Of a stretch of 20,300 bases of DNA, positions 9,081-17,930 are shown piece after piece. A program made the position numbers and the translations under genes. Location of the stretch: NCBI GenBank assembly GCA_003427395.1, contig BFEA01000396.1:295762-316061 (forward strand), read 5' to 3'. The stretch is from Chara braunii (lineage: Eukaryota; Streptophyta; Charophyceae; Charales; Characeae). Positions within the stretch are counted from its first letter, which is position 1. Each line of letters begins with the position of its first letter. Below the pieces are notes generated by a model. That model did not search any database and was not told the origin of the DNA. It was given only the letters and a program-made list of their open reading frames with translations.

Positions 9081-9980
9081 ATGGATATCGGGACTTCGTC
9101 GCAGAGTACGAAGTCCTAAGCGCCGGATTTCGATCTAATCATTTTGTCGAAGAACATTTGAGAAGACATTGGACGCTCTGGTCTGGATCGTGACTACCTG
9201 CACCTCGAAGATGATGTTGCCCCGGACGAGGAAATCCCTTCGTGGCAAAGTGCAGAAGAAGGACAACTTCGGATTTGCTGTGATATAGGGTCGAACTTTT
9301 GGTACCTGTACACTCTGATGAAGGATGTATAGGCATACCCTATCAGGTTGAAGTCACTTCTGGAGAGGGAACCCGTTGAAGAGGAACCCGTCCAAACTTT
9401 TAAGATGGTTGAAGCATGGCACATTTTATGTGAGAAACTTAAGTGGGCGTCGTTGGACAAGTTGCATCAAAAACTGTGTACCTGGTTTTGCCTCGGTCAA
9501 CCGACGAAGTCGGCGCCGGTGATCATAGACTACTTCGGTCGAGCGAGGGTGTGCAATCGAGGCACCACCGTCGTGACGCTCTTCACTGCCGTGAAGGTGG
9601 ACGGTCGACGAATGAGAGCTCATTTTCTCGCAAGGGAGGAATTTCACGGTGTCAAGCTCACTTCTTTTCAAGCGTTTCACACATCCGGCCCTACAAGTTC
9701 CCTTGCACGGTGCAAAAACAGGCTCCCCATAGATCAAGCACTCAAACATGAGCTGCATTTGCGGGTTGACTGTTTGGTGCACCAACAACTCCACTACCTC
9801 TTCGATAGCTGCGATGAAATAAATTTCACAGTCGAACATAGGGACAACGAATTGCGATTTGTTTACCGCCATCTGGATTATTCAGCCTCCGGACCTCAGG
9901 AAGTAACTCTACGCAACGGGAAGACGAGATATGTGAGCGACTGCCCTTACTGCGATGCTGGACAACTACATCTTCACTAG
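9081..9980 (+). pseudogene. Gene B: broken paralogue of gene A
   Basis: Protein-level similarity to gene A runs the full length but needs more than one frame. VAEYEVLSAGF (frame of 8954-9193) continues, with the same residue spacing as in A, into GLDRDYLHLED in the frame starting 9165, so one extra base or a two-base loss sits near 9161-9167. That frame then hits TAG at 9330 exactly where A has Gln (EEVQ against KDV-stop). It resumes and stays open to 9980 with PVIIDYFGR, RVDCLVHQQLH and CPYC all conserved. Relative to A it has about two dozen extra residues after LAREEF. The ATG at 9081, just after an acceptor-like CAG, is in yet another phase, so a second small indel near 9090 is possible. 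I read this as a decayed tandem duplicate. Sequencing error at two separate sites is less likely. Confidence 0.65.
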
Positions 9981-10013
9981 CGGCGTTCTGAATTAGTTGC
10001 TTCGTCTTTTCTC

Positions 10014-10035
10014 TAGTGCGAATAGACTCGCACTA
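10014..10035. repeat. Perfect 22-bp palindrome after gene B
   Basis: TAGTGCGA, six bases (atagac), TCGCACTA. All eight stem pairs match. It lies 33 bp after the gene B stop. Confidence 0.85.
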
Positions 10036-10089
10036 TGCTTACAGCCCGTCCCCTTCGGTATACCCCGTTGCATGACAAACTGTATATCT

Positions 10090-10111
10090 AATTACGAGTT
10101 CATTCGCACTT
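10090..10111. repeat. 22-bp palindrome member upstream of gene C
   Basis: Left arm AATTACGA, right arm TCGCACTT. It lies about 80 bp before the acceptor-like tract that precedes gene C. Confidence 0.7.
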
Positions 10112-10194
10112 TGTCAACATCAGACGGTCTCAACTTCGCCGTTTACCCACCTCTCCGTATATGACAATGGCGTTGTTCTCTTTTCTGATGCAGG

Positions 10195-10872
10195 ATGTCG
10201 TCTGGAAGTTTCAGTAGGACGGTCGTTGTCAGAGACCTGGGCTACTGCGAAAGTCTACGAAGTGCAGTTGTTGCCGCAGCTGATAACATTTATGGTTTAG
10301 AGTGGTTTGGCAACATTGGGCTTCCCAGATACCGCTACCTTCCAGTCCCCCAAGACGTTCGCGCTCATATCCAGCCGTCTGTTTCGCCCCCGCCTACCCC
10401 AGATTTTCAGTACATTGTGATGGCCACGCTACGCGACAGGTCCGTCTTCAGAATTGATTTCTACATTGCGTCCGAAGGGGAGTTGAGAAGATGTTTGTAT
10501 TATTCGTACGTTACCAGCACATCTTTCGATAGAATGCCAGAAGGTTGTGAGGCTGCCATTACGTTTTTCTTATCGATCTTCATCATGCATATCGCCTCGT
10601 GCTTAGATGGAAAATTATTCCTTATATCCGGCGTGAGAGAAAATGATGACAGTCCCTCGTTCTGGGGAGACCGTTGTTCATTCCAAATCCGTCACTTGAG
10701 CAATTTGAATCGAGTTTTAGGAGATTTACTCATGCGCAACTTGCCGAATATCGAAGCAGATCTTGAGGCCCGAATTCCCGAACCAAGTCCTTTTAATCGA
10801 GTTCAACATAGACGAGCGCAACGCCGACGATCCCGGGAGGCTACTCGAAGATTGAACATGCTGCTACCATGA
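10195..10872 (+). CDS. Gene C: orphan 225-residue protein
   Basis: Complete open frame with a true ATG one base after a good splice-acceptor-like sequence (gttctcttttctgatgcag, ending 10193). I recognise no family. Visible: a Pro-rich stretch near residues 60-69 (PSVSPPPTP), a hydrophobic segment at about 121-136 (AITFFLSIFIMHIASC) that could be a buried helix or a single membrane span, and a strongly basic tail (about 205-219, HRRAQRRRSREATRR) that could act as a nuclear-localisation or nucleic-acid-contact segment. No paralogue is visible in the window. It follows gene B in the same orientation. The length, start context and mixed composition support coding, but there is no homologue here to prove it. 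Confidence 0.55.
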   Translation: MSSGSFSRTVVVRDLGYCESLRSAVVAAADNIYGLEWFGNIGLPRYRYLPVPQDVRAHIQPSVSPPPTPDFQYIVMATLRDRSVFRIDFYIASEGELRRCLYYSYVTSTSFDRMPEGCEAAITFFLSIFIMHIASCLDGKLFLISGVRENDDSPSFWGDRCSFQIRHLSNLNRVLGDLLMRNLPNIEADLEARIPEPSPFNRVQHRRAQRRRSREATRRLNMLLP

Positions 10873-11107
10873 AGATCGTACTAACTCTTTTCACCCGACG
10901 CATGCTACGAAGATACTCGTCGTCTCAGGGTATTCGGATTCTATATGCGAATAGACTCTCATTTATCACCTCACTCCTTTTGCAGTGGGTCCGACCCTAT
11001 CACGTTGTGGACATCATGTCGGGCTTGGATGAGCTTCTGTTTGGGACTTGTGTAGGCAGGTGAACATAGTGTCAGGTTCGGATGACCTTTTGTCTAATGC
11101 AGGACTT
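10873..11107. other. Gene-free stretch after gene C
   Basis: A diverged palindrome-family member is present at 10943-10964 (atatgcga ... tctcattt) and a weaker one may lie immediately after the stop (10872-10893). Nothing else is recognised. Confidence 0.4.
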
Positions 11108-11741
11108 CGGCACGAATCAGCGTTCGTGTAGGTCTTCGGCTCGAATCAACGTTCGTGTAGGTCTTCGACATGTTCGTATTAGAGGTAGGGTTTGTTTCAT
11201 GTGTAATGCAGAACTTTTCGGCTTGTGGCGAAGAGGGGGACTGATATAGACTGTACGAAAGCGTCTTCTGTAGAAAAGGGCATGTCATGTAGAGTATACG
11301 GCGTGGGCTGGAATGATTTTTGGAATGCCTACATGTGCCATAGAACTGTATTTCAATGATTTTTGGAAAGGCTCCATGTACTTTGTCAATTTTGGAAAGC
11401 TTCCGTGGACTTTGCAATTTTGTTCGGCACGAATCAGCGTTCGTGTAGGTCTTCGGCTTGAATCAACTTTCGTGTAGGTCTTCGACATGTTCGTATTAGT
11501 GGTAGGGTTTGTTTCATGTGTAATGCAGAACTTTTCGGCTTGTGGCGAAGAGGGGGAGTGATATAGACTGTATAGGAGCATCTTCTGTAGATTAGGGAAT
11601 GTTATGTAGACTATACGATGTGGAATGGAATGATTTTTGGAATGCCTACATGTGCCTTAGAACGTGTCCTTCAATGGTTTTTGGAAAGGCTCCATGTACT
11701 TTGTGAATTTTGGAAAGCTTTCGTGTACTTTGCAATTTTGT
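11108..11741. repeat. 317-bp direct tandem duplication
   Basis: The unit 11108-11424 is followed directly by its copy 11425-11741. Anchors such as cggcacgaatcagcgttcg and gtcttcgacatgttcgtatt are exactly 317 bp apart in both. Each unit starts with a smaller internal tandem of about 29 bp (cgg-acgaatcagcgttcg plus tgtaggtctt). Short open frames on the minus strand simply follow the duplication, and no protein-like sequence is evident. Confidence 0.9.
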
Positions 11742-11766
11742 ATTGATTTGTTTTTGAAAACGTCTC

Positions 11767-11930
11767 TGTGTACTTTGCAATTTGCCATTGAATAACTTTT
11801 TTGCATTGAATGATTTCTCGAAACTCTCCTTGTGGTGTACAACTTCACTGTGTACTTTGCAATTTGCGATTGAATGATTTTTTTGCATTGAATGATTTCT
11901 GGAAACTCTCCTTGTGGTGTGCAACTTCAC
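11767..11930. repeat. 82-bp direct tandem duplication
   Basis: 11767-11848 and 11849-11930 are adjacent near-identical copies that begin tgtgtactttgcaattt and end caacttcac. The phrase tactttgcaatt also occurs in the 317-bp units, so this array may be an offshoot of the same source. A diverged relative appears near 19240-19300. Confidence 0.9.
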
Positions 11931-12380
11931 CTTTTAGAAAAACACTGGGCAACTTGAAGGCGATGACAAGAGTTACTTATAAGAATGGATATGTATCTTC
12001 TTCACACAAAGATTTGATGACATTTTCACCGGGTAATATGCAAATGACAAGCCAACGTCCATATAAAATCATAGCGTTGATGGTGTACGCACCTGCTTCT
12101 CCATCTAAGTACGAGTTCATTCTCACTTTTGGTGTGAACGACGAGCACCCTGCAACTATTTCCCTCTCTCCTTTTCTTCAACTGCACCCTCCATCTAAGT
12201 GCGAGTTCATTCGCACTTTGAATGAACGCATCGCACTTTGCTTCAACTTGACCTTTACGAAAACAACAGGCAACCTGCAAATATTTCCCTCTCTCCTTCT
12301 CTCCCGACTTCCGCAAACGAACCGCCGGTAAGCACCTGCACATCACGAAACAAGAGCATGTCCCAATTGGAACATCGTCG
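11931..12380. repeat. Dispersed repeat segment with two palindrome members
   Basis: The order gatgacaagagt ... atgcaaatgacaagccaacg ... ttgatggtgtacgcacct ... ctccatct, then the palindrome, is shared with 19380-19640 and partly with 16470-16620. The palindrome at 12197-12218 has perfect eight-pair arms (AAGTGCGA / TCGCACTT); the one at 12107-12128 is diverged. I see no gene. Confidence 0.6.
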
Positions 12381-12910
12381 GGTTCTTGCGATGTTGACTC
12401 CCGCATTATGACTACACTGAACAGCGGCAGGATGACCGGTCCGCCTCTCTGATGTGGATCTAACGGTGGATTGCGTCAAATCGGCTCTCATAGATTGACA
12501 CCGGAGATGGGGGCCGGGATCCGACCACAGTTTGCTTGTAAGGCATCAAATGATGTGTCGATATAACCGACATCCAGAACTGCTTGGTAAGCATTTAGTG
12601 CTAGGCCAATAAGTTCCAAACACGGTCGCAAAGTCCCCTACGAATGTTCATTGTCGGTTCCTCACGTCGTCGATTCCCACGTGATGAGTACAATAAACAA
12701 CGGCAGAATGGCAGGTCCCCCTCGCCGGAATGGATCTAACGGTGGATTGCGTCAAATCCGCTCTCAAAGATCCACACCGGATAGAAGGGCTTGCGGGTAA
12801 GCATCATATGATGTGTCCATACGATCGACATCCAAAACTGTTTGGTGAGCATCTAGTGCTACGCCAAGCAGTTATGCCGCAAGGTCCCCTAAGAATGCTT
12901 TTAGCACTAG
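12380..12910. repeat. Direct duplication of about 276 bp
   Basis: atctaacggtggattgcgtc occurs at 12458 and 12734, and the order of flanking phrases is kept in both copies (cggcaggatg, gatgtgtc-ata, cgacatcca-aactg, gcatytagtgct). The second copy is shorter at its right end. No coding content is supported. Confidence 0.8.
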
Positions 12911-13086
12911 AGACCTGAGACCGCCGACTGTTTGGCACTTCTTGAAGGTGGTCATTTCAACCGATGCAGAGGGCTCGTGGTCACTTCCATTGCTTGTATA
13001 CGTGTCCGTGGGTGCTCGGCTTGGCATACATGTAGTGCTGTTTGACACTTCCTTACGCTTCTCTGTCGAATGCTGTTCAACTAGAG

Positions 13087-13168
<82 letters not shown>

Positions 13169-13176
13169 ACTCTCTC
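13087..13176. repeat. CT microsatellite upstream of D1
   Basis: About 90 bp of CT repeats with a few CTGT interruptions. Its left flank (gctgttcaactag) and nearby gactgtttggcacttc are also found around the second CT tract at 19851. Confidence 0.95.
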
Positions 13177-13250
13177 CTGCCATGCCCGTTGATGTGCCTC
13201 TCGCCCGGCTGGGTGCAGTGCGGTCGTGCTGTGGTGGTCGTGTTCAACAA

Positions 13251-13281
13251 GACGCCCGTCATCGGAGTTTCGACGGGCGTC
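13251..13281. repeat. GC-rich hairpin with 10-bp perfect stem
   Basis: GACGCCCGTC at 13251-13260 pairs perfectly with GACGGGCGTC at 13272-13281 across an 11-base loop. It lies about 80 bp before the D1 acceptor-like site, in the presumed leader or intron. Confidence 0.8.
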
Positions 13282-13329
13282 CTTGGGGGGCATGGTAATT
13301 TTCTTTCCCGGTGAGCTGGGTGAAAGCAT

Positions 13330-13360
13330 TTGCTTAATTTTTTTTTATTGTGGCCTGCAG
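13330..13360 (+). promoter_or_regulatory. Predicted splice acceptor before D1
   Basis: tgcttaat followed by a T-rich tract and cctgcag, 17 bases before ATG 13378. This is the strongest acceptor-like site in the window. Confidence 0.5.
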
Positions 13361-14489
13361 GGCATTTGCCGGTCGCGATGGCCATGTCGGAGTTGATTAT
13401 CCTGGGTGATTGNCGTNAGCGCATGGCATACCCTTTTCCCCCATGCGCGCTGCGCGTCTTCGGCAGTGGAAACTCCACTGTTATTGACGGTGCGACAAGA
13501 GACGAGATGGAGTGTGATCCTTGGATGAAGGTCCCCCCGTTCACTGATGCTCCCCTGGACTCGTGGGAGGAGCTTCAATGGGACATAATGCTCAGTGAGT
13601 GTCCGTGGGCAAACGACTACAAGTTCGCTAGCATGTGCGAGTTTGGGAGTTTCATTCCCGTGCCTAGAGCTGTGCTCGGTTCAGTTCGGTGTTGTCGCTT
13701 GAGTGCAAAGCTGAATATTCCTCGTCATCACAATATGTTGGCCTGCAACGTCGTGATTGCTTCGCCGCGCACATGGTCCCGTGCGCTGAAACAAGAGTTG
13801 CTTGCCTGTGCACGATATTCCGAGTTCTTGGATGAGTACCCGTTGCGCTCTCCAGGGCTGTTGCCTTGAGCTGTTTCCTACTGCTGCGTTAGATTGCGTC
13901 TCGGAAACTTATTCTTATCTAGGGTCCTTTGCGTCACGTGTTCGAATCGGAGTAGGACCTTGACTGACGCTATGGTCTACGTGTCCAAGAATGAGTTGCA
14001 CCTCGGGAGAGACATTATCGGTTTGGTCACAATAGAATACGAAGGGACATTGGATTTGGTAATCGGGGGTAAGGTGGACGATGTGGACACTTGGCGTCTA
14101 TGTATCTTTTGAACGGAGAACGCGAAAAATTGAACGCGCGTTCATCCGTTTAACGGGCCCCCGACCCCCGTTAAATCGCGTTAAACGCGAAAACGGGGGT
14201 GTTCCGTTCAATTTTGAAAAACGGAACCAGCGCGTTGGGCCTCGGACACGTGGCCCTACGCGCCCAAAAACTAAAAACAAGAAAAAAAAAATAAAAATTG
14301 ACCCCTACTAACAGGGTGGGGTGGCCAAACATTCCCCTCCCTCCCGAAATTCAAACTGCAAGAGGGTAAAAAGTAAGGGCCACCCCATACCCCAAGACTG
14401 TGAGCACATGTGTGTGCATGTGGGTGCAGGTCCTCCTTTTTTTTTTTTTTTTTTTACAAATGCTGCAATCTGGTCGTACAGTCTCATTC

Positions 14490-14523
14490 CGAAGGGTCCC
14501 TACGAATTAGCAAGGACCCTTCG
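14490..14523. repeat. 10-bp-stem hairpin in the insertion
   Basis: CGAAGGGTCC (14490-14499) pairs perfectly with GGACCCTTCG (14514-14523) across 14 bases. Confidence 0.8.
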
Positions 14524-15307
14524 TGCAGCAAAGACTTGGAGATTGCCTTTGTGGCCTGAGAATATATAGTCTGGATTCGAATTCAGGTCTGTGGCAGTCT
14601 GTGCAACAAAGTTATGGGTCACTAATTCTCTGTTTTCTCGTTTTTTTTTTTTTTTCTCTTCTTTCTTTTGTTTTTCCGTTTTCCTTTTGTTTTCTGATTT
14701 TTCTTCTGTTTTTTCTCGTTTTTCTTTTTTTAGGAATACGTGGAGTGGCCCTAAGGGCCTCTACTCACCACATGCACAAAAGACAAAACATATGGTGATG
14801 CATTATTCCACGTTCTAGCAGAAGATCCAACCTTTTTTTTTTTTTTTTTTTTTTTTAAGTCCAGTGTCTTGTAGAGGCCAAGGACCAGACCCCCTGTCCC
14901 TACTATCCTACCTCAGTGTGACCAGCACTCAGGACCATCACCCTACCAGCATTGAGGGCAACTTCGACCAGACAGCAATGACAGGTCCCACTAGCAACGG
15001 GATAGGCTAAAAACGAGTTTGTGGGGCAGTTGAGTGACCCAAATCCTGCCATGCAGTACTCGTGATCCCACGGTAAGTGCAAAGAAAGCTTCCCGCCTGA
15101 ATCTTTTCAATCGGTTAGGGGTGTGGCCAACCCCAAATGAGGTTGGGGTCGGCCTTAGCCCACTGGATAGAAGATATTCAGCATTTTACTTGCTGTTGTG
15201 CAATTATCTCATTGGGTGCAACCCTCCTTCAATCACGGGGTATATGGAGGGTGTCAGGATCACTTCTGACAGAAGTCAATTTTGTTCCAAGAAAATGTGG
15301 CGGTTAT

Positions 15308-15671
15308 TTCGTTCAATGTTTTTGCAACCACCACCATCAGATCATTTGTGATCTGAGGGCTGGGAAGCACTCTGCCGTGATTTCCGGTGGGAGGTCTCTG
15401 TTTTTTTTTGTTTTTTTTTGGCCTTTTTCCTGTTTCTCAGCCCAGAAATTCGTAATGAACCTGTCTGGCCGCTGCCACTTAATGTCACACTGGATCGGCC
15501 ACACTCCTATCTGACTTCTAATGGGACGACTTTCTGGGCTGAGAAAACAGGAAAAAGGCAAAAAAAAAAAAAAANAAACAGAGACCTCCCACTGGAAATC
15601 ACGGCACAGTACTTCCCAACCATCAGATCACAAATGATCTAATGGTGGTGGTTGCAGCAACAGTGAACGAA
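15308..15671. repeat. Large foldback with 145-bp arms
   Basis: 15308-15452 is the near-perfect reverse complement of 15527-15671, around a 74-bp centre. Matching landmarks are gcaaccaccaccat, agatcatttgtgatctga, gccgtgatttcc, gggaggtctctgttt, gcctttttcctgttt and tctcagcccagaaa. The arms start and end at the same landmarks, so this looks like a discrete element nested in the D1 insertion. It contains a homopolymer run and an N (15575), where the assembly may be imprecise. Confidence 0.9.
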
Positions 15672-16009
15672 GCAGGCCAAATCAGGGAGTCTACCCAACA
15701 GGGAGTCTACGCAGCAAGATTACCTAAGCAATGTAGGCCAAAAAAAATGTTGTTTATGGTTTTGATATTTTTAAAAATACACGAAGTTATAAAAAAAAAC
15801 AAAAACAAAAAAATTGTTGTACATCTTTGAAAGATCTACAACCCTATTTTTTATTTATTTTTTTCTGTTTGTTTTTTAGCCCTTAAAAAATCTTTGTGAA
15901 ACCCAAAAAAAAAGACCCATGTCATTTCTTGTTTTTGTTTTTTTCATTGTGCTTATGTTTTTGATTTTTTTTTAAATATATATGTAAAGCTGAAAAAATA
16001 AAAATAAAA

Positions 16010-16050
16010 ATATGGGGTCGTAGACCTCAAAAAGATCTACGACCCCATAT
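16010..16050. repeat. 15-bp-stem hairpin near the right end of the insertion
   Basis: ATATGGGGTCGTAGA at 16010-16024 pairs perfectly with TCTACGACCCCATAT at 16036-16050, with A/T tracts extending the stem. A related, weaker hairpin with the same aaagatctac word lies at about 15815-15845. Confidence 0.85.
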
Positions 16051-16114
16051 TTTTGTTTTTTTTTTTCGATTATGTTTTGCCTAGGAAAAAAATCATTGCG
16101 GACCCCGTTTTTCC

Positions 16115-16192
16115 CCGTCCAACGCGCGTTTGAACGGGCGTTGAACGGGAATTCAACGCGCGTTCAATAATTCAACGCGAACCCGCGTTGAA
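16115..16192. repeat. AACGCG-rich right terminus of the insertion
   Basis: Dense AACGCG/CGCGTT words form nested palindromes, including attcaacgcg-aacc-cgcgttgaat. The left terminus (about 14106-14215) has the same word composition. Confidence 0.7.
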
Positions 16193-16424
16193 TCCAAAAT
16201 CGGACATACAGCTTGGAAGTTGGCGTAAGGTTGAAGCTCAAGCGTCCTCTATACAAGATGCTATAGGCAGGTCTCTGGCCGGAAGGACCGGGTTCGTTCG
16301 CATGAAATATATTTCTATGTTTGCGGAAGATGCTCCAGTCGATGCGCCGCAGTGTCTTACGTTCGGGTCGCCTCTTCGAACTTTGAATGAACGCATGTAC
16401 ACACCGGCCTGTCGTCATCGGTAG

Positions 16425-16765
16425 AAGTGAAAGTTCTGAACGGATGTTACACGCCGATTTCCTTATTCATTACACACATGAGCTTATGGTGTGCACACCT
16501 ATCTCTCCATCTACGTGCGAGTTCACTCGCACTTGCTGTGTGCACCACGAGCATTCCACTTCAGCGGTGTGACCACCTGTCTCTCCATCTAACTGCGAGT
16601 TCACTCGCACTTCTGCTCTGAACCTCAAGCAATCCGCTTGAGTGAATGTCTTGACGACTGCGTGTGGGCGTGACCACGACAGTTCCCGTTCGCCAATTGT
16701 GTTCATACACGTTGTCGTGCCCGTGTGTATCATTTGGTATGTGCGCGTGGTGTGTAGGGTGCGTA
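16425..16765. repeat. D1-D2 spacer with two palindromes
   Basis: Palindrome members lie at 16513-16534 (inner arms GTGCGAGT / ACTCGCAC are perfect) and 16591-16612, each preceded by ctctccatct and followed by a tgtgcaccacgagca- or aacctcaagcaatcc-like phrase. This is the same wider repeat as at 12090-12230 and 20240-20300. The spacer ends in an acceptor-like tggtgtgtag at 16757, nine bases before the D2 ATG. Confidence 0.65.
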
Positions 16766-17716
16766 ATGGAGGCGACCGTCTCGACACCACGGATCTTTGA
16801 GTCGATCTTCTCGACACCACAAACCATGAGTCCCGTAACGCACATTCGCTTGGCAGAACCGTTTCCTCCTTGCGCGAGATCAGTGCAGTATTTCAACGGT
16901 GTGACTACGATCCACGGAGCGACCGAAAAGGACTTCGACGAGGACCCCTGGATGACCATCGTCCCATGCATGGACGGGCATATTGACGATTGGTGCAATG
17001 GGAATTGGGCCACGATGGAGAGTCGCTGCCCTTGGGCGAGCCAGTACAAATTCACCAACATGTTGGAGTTCGGGAACCTCATCCCGCTGTCTGACGCTGT
17101 CCTCGGACACAAGTTCCTGAACCATATGCGCAGAGCACTGGACTGCATTAGCCACCTTTTCAGCCGCCTCGAGTACCACTACATCAGGTCGTCGCCACGA
17201 ACTTGGGGAGGCTCGGGGAAACAAGAGTTGGTGGACTGCGCTCGTCACTGCTCGTTCCTGGACCAGTACCCGCTCCGGTGCCCCGGGAATTCTCCACAAG
17301 TTGTGTCATACTGTTGTGTGCGATTGCAAGTGTCCGGGTCTGCTTTCGCCAGAGTTCTATGTGTCGCTGCGTCGAACAAGAGCAGGAAACTCATCGATGT
17401 AGTTGTGCTTGTATCACGCAACGAGATGGTAATTGAGGGGTCCAAATTCGTGCCGACGTGGGGGCCTGAACGTGTAGATGGGTGGCGAGATTTGGTTATA
17501 GCAGGGCCGGTCCAAAACTTTTCGTTGCATCATGAGGTTGAGGAGAAAGTGTCCGATATACGGGACTGTATAGGGAATTCCTTAGCACGACCGGGAGTGT
17601 ATGTTAGGATGAAATACATGTCCGTCTTTTCGAAGAGTGCATCAGTCGATGAACCGCAGATCCGCATGTACGGATCATCAATGAATGCATCTGGGCGTGT
17701 GGTCAGACTTAAGTGA
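16766..17716 (+). CDS. D2: intact member of unknown family D
   Basis: 316 residues from ATG 16766. I chose this start because D3 has the same tgtagggngcgtaATG context, although the frame is open further upstream. No domain is recognised. Motifs conserved among D1-D3: PFxPC (32-36), EDPWM (59-63), CPWA (88-91), YKFxxMxEF (94-102), SPRTW (143-147), QEL and CA (153-159), RCPG (171-174), SYCCVRL (181-187), IGxSLA (269-274) and MKYxSxF (282-288). The many conserved Cys and Trp suggest a folded, perhaps metal-binding protein, but this is inference. There is no signal peptide or membrane helix. The stop TGA (17714-17716) lies inside a 22-bp palindrome copy. It is flanked by broken paralogues on both sides. 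Three-way conservation makes real coding likely. Confidence 0.75.
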   Translation: MEATVSTPRIFESIFSTPQTMSPVTHIRLAEPFPPCARSVQYFNGVTTIHGATEKDFDEDPWMTIVPCMDGHIDDWCNGNWATMESRCPWASQYKFTNMLEFGNLIPLSDAVLGHKFLNHMRRALDCISHLFSRLEYHYIRSSPRTWGGSGKQELVDCARHCSFLDQYPLRCPGNSPQVVSYCCVRLQVSGSAFARVLCVAASNKSRKLIDVVVLVSRNEMVIEGSKFVPTWGPERVDGWRDLVIAGPVQNFSLHHEVEEKVSDIRDCIGNSLARPGVYVRMKYMSVFSKSASVDEPQIRMYGSSMNASGRVVRLK

Positions 17717-17781
17717 GAGTTCACTCGCACTTTACTTAAGTGAGGCTTAGCTCGCACGTAAGTGAGAGTTCACTCGCACTT
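17711..17781. repeat. Three adjacent 22-bp palindromes over the D2 stop codon
   Basis: Copies at 17711-17732, 17738-17759 and 17760-17781. The first and third are the same 22-mer (left arm AAGTGAGA, right arm TCGCACTT) with one mismatched stem pair; the middle one is more diverged. The first copy contributes the last Lys codon and the TGA of D2. Confidence 0.85.
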
Positions 17782-17930
17782 TGATTAAGTGGCGAGCTTG
17801 TCGATATGTAGTGCGGGCGTGAAGGTTGAGTGTTGGCCGCACCAGGGGATTTATTATTGGATAACTTAATTTACGACGGTCTACACGTCCGTTTGTGTCG
17901 TTTGTGTGTCCGTGATGTGTAGGGAGCGTA

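Larger units (their letters stand above)
14098..16219. mobile_element. 2.1-kb insertion in D1, probably a non-autonomous DNA transposon
   Basis: The boundary is set by family D homology stopping and resuming. A TTGGCGT at 14091-14097 is repeated at 16220-16226 and looks like a 7-bp or longer target-site duplication. Both ends carry clusters of AACGCG/CGCGTT words. ATTGAACGCGCGTT at 14129-14142 recurs inverted at 16155-16168, and TTTTG sits near both tips, so the ends form imperfect terminal or subterminal inverted repeats. Inside are T-rich tracts, hairpins and a large foldback, but no protein-like frame. A Mutator-like or hAT-like origin would suit the duplication length and subterminal repeats; the class is not proven. 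Confidence 0.65.
13378..16424 (+). pseudogene. D1: family D copy, broken by a stop and a 2.1-kb insertion
   Basis: Reads from ATG 13378 (after the acceptor at 13360) through PFPPC, DPWM, CPWA, YKFASM, SPRTW and QELL motifs. TGA at 13867 stands where D2 and D3 both have Gln (SP-Q before the SYCCVRL motif). The same frame resumes (AVSYCCVRL) to DVDTWR at 14097. The homology then continues only at 16221 (SWRKVEAQ ... IGRSLAG ... MKYISMF), ending at TAG 16422-16424. Removing 14098-16226 joins TWR to KVE in frame and at the spacing seen in D2 and D3, so the intervening DNA is an insertion. The joined length, about 305 codons, matches D2 (316). N bases at 13413 and 13417 leave two codons unknown. 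The product is unrecognised. Confidence 0.7.

Noticed and set aside
11810-12331. 173-codon plus-strand open frame
   Set aside because: It starts inside the 82-bp duplication and runs through dispersed repeats and palindromes, with no protein-like pattern.
12872-13329. Arg-Glu and Ser-Leu repeat open frames over the CT tract
   Set aside because: Pure translation of a microsatellite.
5188-13869. Reassigned stop codons (stops facing Gln in B and D1)
   Set aside because: All three stop codons interrupt frames, facing Gly, Gln and other residues, and intact genes A, C and D2 end at normal stops. Decay is simpler.
14571-14587. tRNA T-arm-like ttcgaat in the D1 insertion, suggesting a tRNA or SINE
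   Set aside because: The stem has a mismatch with a standard seven-base loop, and no matching acceptor or D-arm was found.
15034-15642. Open frames of 74-125 codons in the insertion
   Set aside because: They run through the arms of the foldback, mirrored in both orientations, with no transposase-like motif.
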